Shown: positions 5,792 to 7,381 of the stretch, one piece after another | How positions within the stretch are numbered: position 1 is the first letter of the stretch | Layout of the letters: each line of letters begins with the position of its first letter | Origin: Candidatus Aquidulcis frankliniae | GTDB lineage: Bacteria > Chloroflexota > Limnocylindria > Limnocylindrales > Limnocylindraceae | Assembly (NCBI GenBank): GCA_009925905.1 | Contig: RFPZ01000056.1 | Span: forward strand, 1 to 7,381 | Length of the DNA: 7,381 bases | Direction of reading: 5' to 3' | Program-made: the position numbers and the translations under genes | The notes under the pieces: model-generated | Seen by the model: only the letters and a program-made list of their open reading frames with translations | What the model was told of the DNA's origin: nothing | Database searches by the model: none

Positions 5792-7173
5792 GCTGAAATC
5801 ACATCGTCTTCTTCAACTTGCACCGTGAATCCTTCCGCCTCAAGCGGCGCGGTGATTGAGGCAGCGTCACCAACGACGATGATCTTTTCCGCTGAGGCGG
5901 CCAGCTCGTCGGCGATCAGCGCAATGGCGGCGCGGTCAACAGCGGCGACTCGCTCACGGAATTGATCTGGCTCGTCGGGCGAGAGCCCGAGCACAGTGAG
6001 TGCCGCGGCCATGCTGGCCACCGGCGTTGCCGTGCCGAAGCGCAGCGGGAATGTGCCACAGAGGTAGTCGCGCGCCTCAGTCAACTCTTCATCGGAAGGT
6101 GGTTCGCTCTGCATGGTGCCGAGCTGTCTACGGGCCTCGGCAAGTGCGGGCGCAGTCACGCCCGTCTCCACCGCAGTCCCTGCCATGAACGGGCCACGCC
6201 CGCGCCGCAGGTCGAATCGCGCGCCAGCGCCGTAGGTGTAGCCCTTCTCTTCGCGCAACACGCGATTGAGTCGCGAACCGAAGAGGCCACCGATGATCTC
6301 GGCATACACCAGTGCGGCATGGTGATTGGCGTCGAGCCTCGAGCGACCGATACGGCCAATGCGAATCTCTGATTGCACCGAGCCTGGGCGATCTAACACC
6401 TTCACCAGTGGCGAGCTGCCTGCAGTGGACGAGGCAGGTGCTGCGCGATCTGGTTCGCCGCGGCCCCAGGTACCGCCACCCGCTGTGATCTCGCTGAGGC
6501 GGCTGCCCTCAATCAGTGCGAAGGCCGCATCGGCGTCAATGTCTCCGGCCAGCACGAGTGTTGGTATGCCAATGCGCAGAATCTCTTGGTGACGCGCGAC
6601 AACTTGGTCGCGCGTGATTCGTGCGACGCCGTCTGCAGTTCCAGCGAAGGGTCGGCTGTAGGCAGCCTCTGGTGCATAGAGAGCAGCGGAGAGCGCATCA
6701 ACGGCGCGGCTCCGTGGGCTCGCATGCGCCTGTTTGATGGCGGCGAGTCGCAACGCTTTCAACCGCTCCACATCGGCTTCGGGAATGCGCGGAGTGAGCG
6801 CAATCTCCGCCATTAGGTCGAAGACACCAGCGAGGCGCGAGACTGGTGCACCAGCGCCTACGGTGAGGCTCTCCCAGCCCGATTCCGCCCCAATTGATGC
6901 ACCGAGCAGCTCGCCCGCTTCAATGAGCCCGTCAGCGTCGTGATGCGCAGTCCCTTCCGTGAGGAGGCGTGCGAGCAGGGCCGAGAGTCCGGACTCTTCG
7001 GGGCGCTCTCCTGCGGCGCCGCCGCCGAAGAGCATCTGGACCGATGCGATCGGGCGTGACGGCATCGGGAGTAGGATCACGCGCATCCCAGCAGTGGTCA
7101 CTCGTTCGATGGCACGTGGGAAGCGCCAGGCGCGTGGCGCCCCTGGCCCTGGTCGTACGGCGTTGCTGCTCAC
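5788..7173 (-). CDS. M16-family peptidase-like protein, non-catalytic (R/Y-type) subunit
   Basis: This 461-residue protein has the two-domain M16B (pitrilysin/processing-peptidase-like) architecture. The N-terminal half spans about 25-225, a Gly/Ser/Pro-rich linker spans about 230-255, and the C-terminal half spans about 256-445. Where active subunits carry HxxEH (typically GLAHFLEHMLFKGT), it has GLSALLARLLTEGT (residues 62-75), so the zinc ligands are gone. The C-terminal half retains the R/Y substrate-binding signature, LNRVLREEKGYTYGAGARF (302-320). This is the pattern of the non-catalytic partner in bacterial M16 heterodimers. No signal peptide is visible, so it is probably cytosolic. 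The start is GTG at 7171-7173, overlapping the upstream stop as GTGA and preceded by a good Shine-Dalgarno GGAGGG six bases away. Its upstream neighbour is another M16 protein, probably the catalytic partner. The family call is firm; inactivity is inferred from the missing motif. Confidence 0.9.
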   Translation of the reverse strand: MSSNAVRPGPGAPRAWRFPRAIERVTTAGMRVILLPMPSRPIASVQMLFGGGAAGERPEESGLSALLARLLTEGTAHHDADGLIEAGELLGASIGAESGWESLTVGAGAPVSRLAGVFDLMAEIALTPRIPEADVERLKALRLAAIKQAHASPRSRAVDALSAALYAPEAAYSRPFAGTADGVARITRDQVVARHQEILRIGIPTLVLAGDIDADAAFALIEGSRLSEITAGGGTWGRGEPDRAAPASSTAGSSPLVKVLDRPGSVQSEIRIGRIGRSRLDANHHAALVYAEIIGGLFGSRLNRVLREEKGYTYGAGARFDLRRGRGPFMAGTAVETGVTAPALAEARRQLGTMQSEPPSDEELTEARDYLCGTFPLRFGTATPVASMAAALTVLGLSPDEPDQFRERVAAVDRAAIALIADELAASAEKIIVVGDAASITAPLEAEGFTVQVEEDDVISA

Positions 7174-7381
7174 GACTGACCCTCCGGCACGTACCAGAGC
7201 ACGATGCGATTCTCTTTGGCGAAGAGCCTTGCCGCCGTCTGTACTTGGTCGGCAGTTACTGCAAGGGCAAGATCAAGATCGCGATTGATACGACCTGGAT
7301 CGTTCAACAGCGTGGCGTACATGCCGACCGCATCGGCGAGCTCCTCTGGGTCGGATCGCGCCAGCAACTCTTCGGACTCTG
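7170..7381 (-). CDS. M16-family peptidase subunit, C-terminal fragment (gene runs off the window)
   Basis: Only the last 70 or so residues are visible. The frame is open to the right edge, so the TTG at 7365-7367 is an internal leucine codon rather than a start. The segment (DPEELADAVGMYATLLNDP, INRDLDLALAVTADQVQTAA, RLFAKENRIVLWYVPEGQ) fits the end of an M16 peptidase, where a conserved pattern of residues (lgyye.l..dp..in, yxaVTxxdVqxaAxxyl, NRxvlxxxP) precedes the C-terminus. The HxxEH region lies outside the window, so whether this copy is the active zinc protease is a prediction from its pairing with the downstream non-catalytic subunit. Its TGA shares bases with the next GTG start (GTGA), which implies coupled synthesis of the two subunits in equal amounts. 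Confidence 0.75.
   Translation of the reverse strand, partial: ESEELLARSDPEELADAVGMYATLLNDPGRINRDLDLALAVTADQVQTAARLFAKENRIVLWYVPEGQS
7180..7185 (-). promoter_or_regulatory. Shine-Dalgarno for the M16 R/Y subunit
   Basis: Read on the minus strand this is GGAGGG followed by six bases (TCAGTC) and then the GTG start. It is the only clear Shine-Dalgarno sequence among the seven gene starts in the window, it lies inside the 3' end of the upstream M16 gene, and it supports the GTG choice. Confidence 0.6.

Noticed and set aside
7170..7367. A separate 65-residue gene starting at TTG 7365-7367
   Set aside because: The frame is open beyond the TTG to the window edge and the sequence matches the end of an M16 protein, so it is a fragment of a larger gene.

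Overview
The window is about 60-65% G+C by eye, gene-dense and bacterial. I see no RNA gene, mobile element, CRISPR array or gene-free stretch longer than about 40 bases. The lineage cannot be fixed from the sequence alone. The G+C content, alanine-rich proteins, tightly overlapping genes, few Shine-Dalgarno sequences and gene mix (CpaF-like protein, M16 pair, long class II aldolase) would suit a compact-genome Chloroflexota-type bacterium, but this is a weak inference.

Layout: the left edge carries the 3' end of a plus-strand class III aminotransferase of GabT type (2-571). After a 21-base convergent gap, everything else is on the minus strand and reads right to left as one tightly packed array. 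In transcription order it holds: the C-terminus of an M16-family peptidase subunit (edge-7170); a second M16 subunit lacking the HxxEH zinc motif (7173-5788); a short PfkB/ribokinase-like protein (5791-5246); a TPR-like plus rhomboid membrane protease fusion (5221-4004); an unrecognised protein (4028-3420); a YcbL/glyoxalase II-like metallo-beta-lactamase-fold hydrolase (3423-2755); a CpaF/PilT-like protein with no usable Walker A (2758-2027); and a long class II ketose-bisphosphate aldolase (1990-593).

Four of the seven junctions are 4-base ATGA/GTGA overlaps, one is a 25-base overlap, and two are gaps of 24 and 36 bases. Co-transcription and translational coupling are therefore likely for most of the array. 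The functions do not form an obvious single pathway: two peptidase groups (M16, rhomboid), sugar-phosphate chemistry (aldolase, PfkB-like), a hydrolase and a secretion-ATPase-like protein. The most noteworthy feature is that three of the eight array members look like catalytically degenerate relatives of well-known enzymes, and a fourth has no clear family. No convincing new defence or mobile system is visible.
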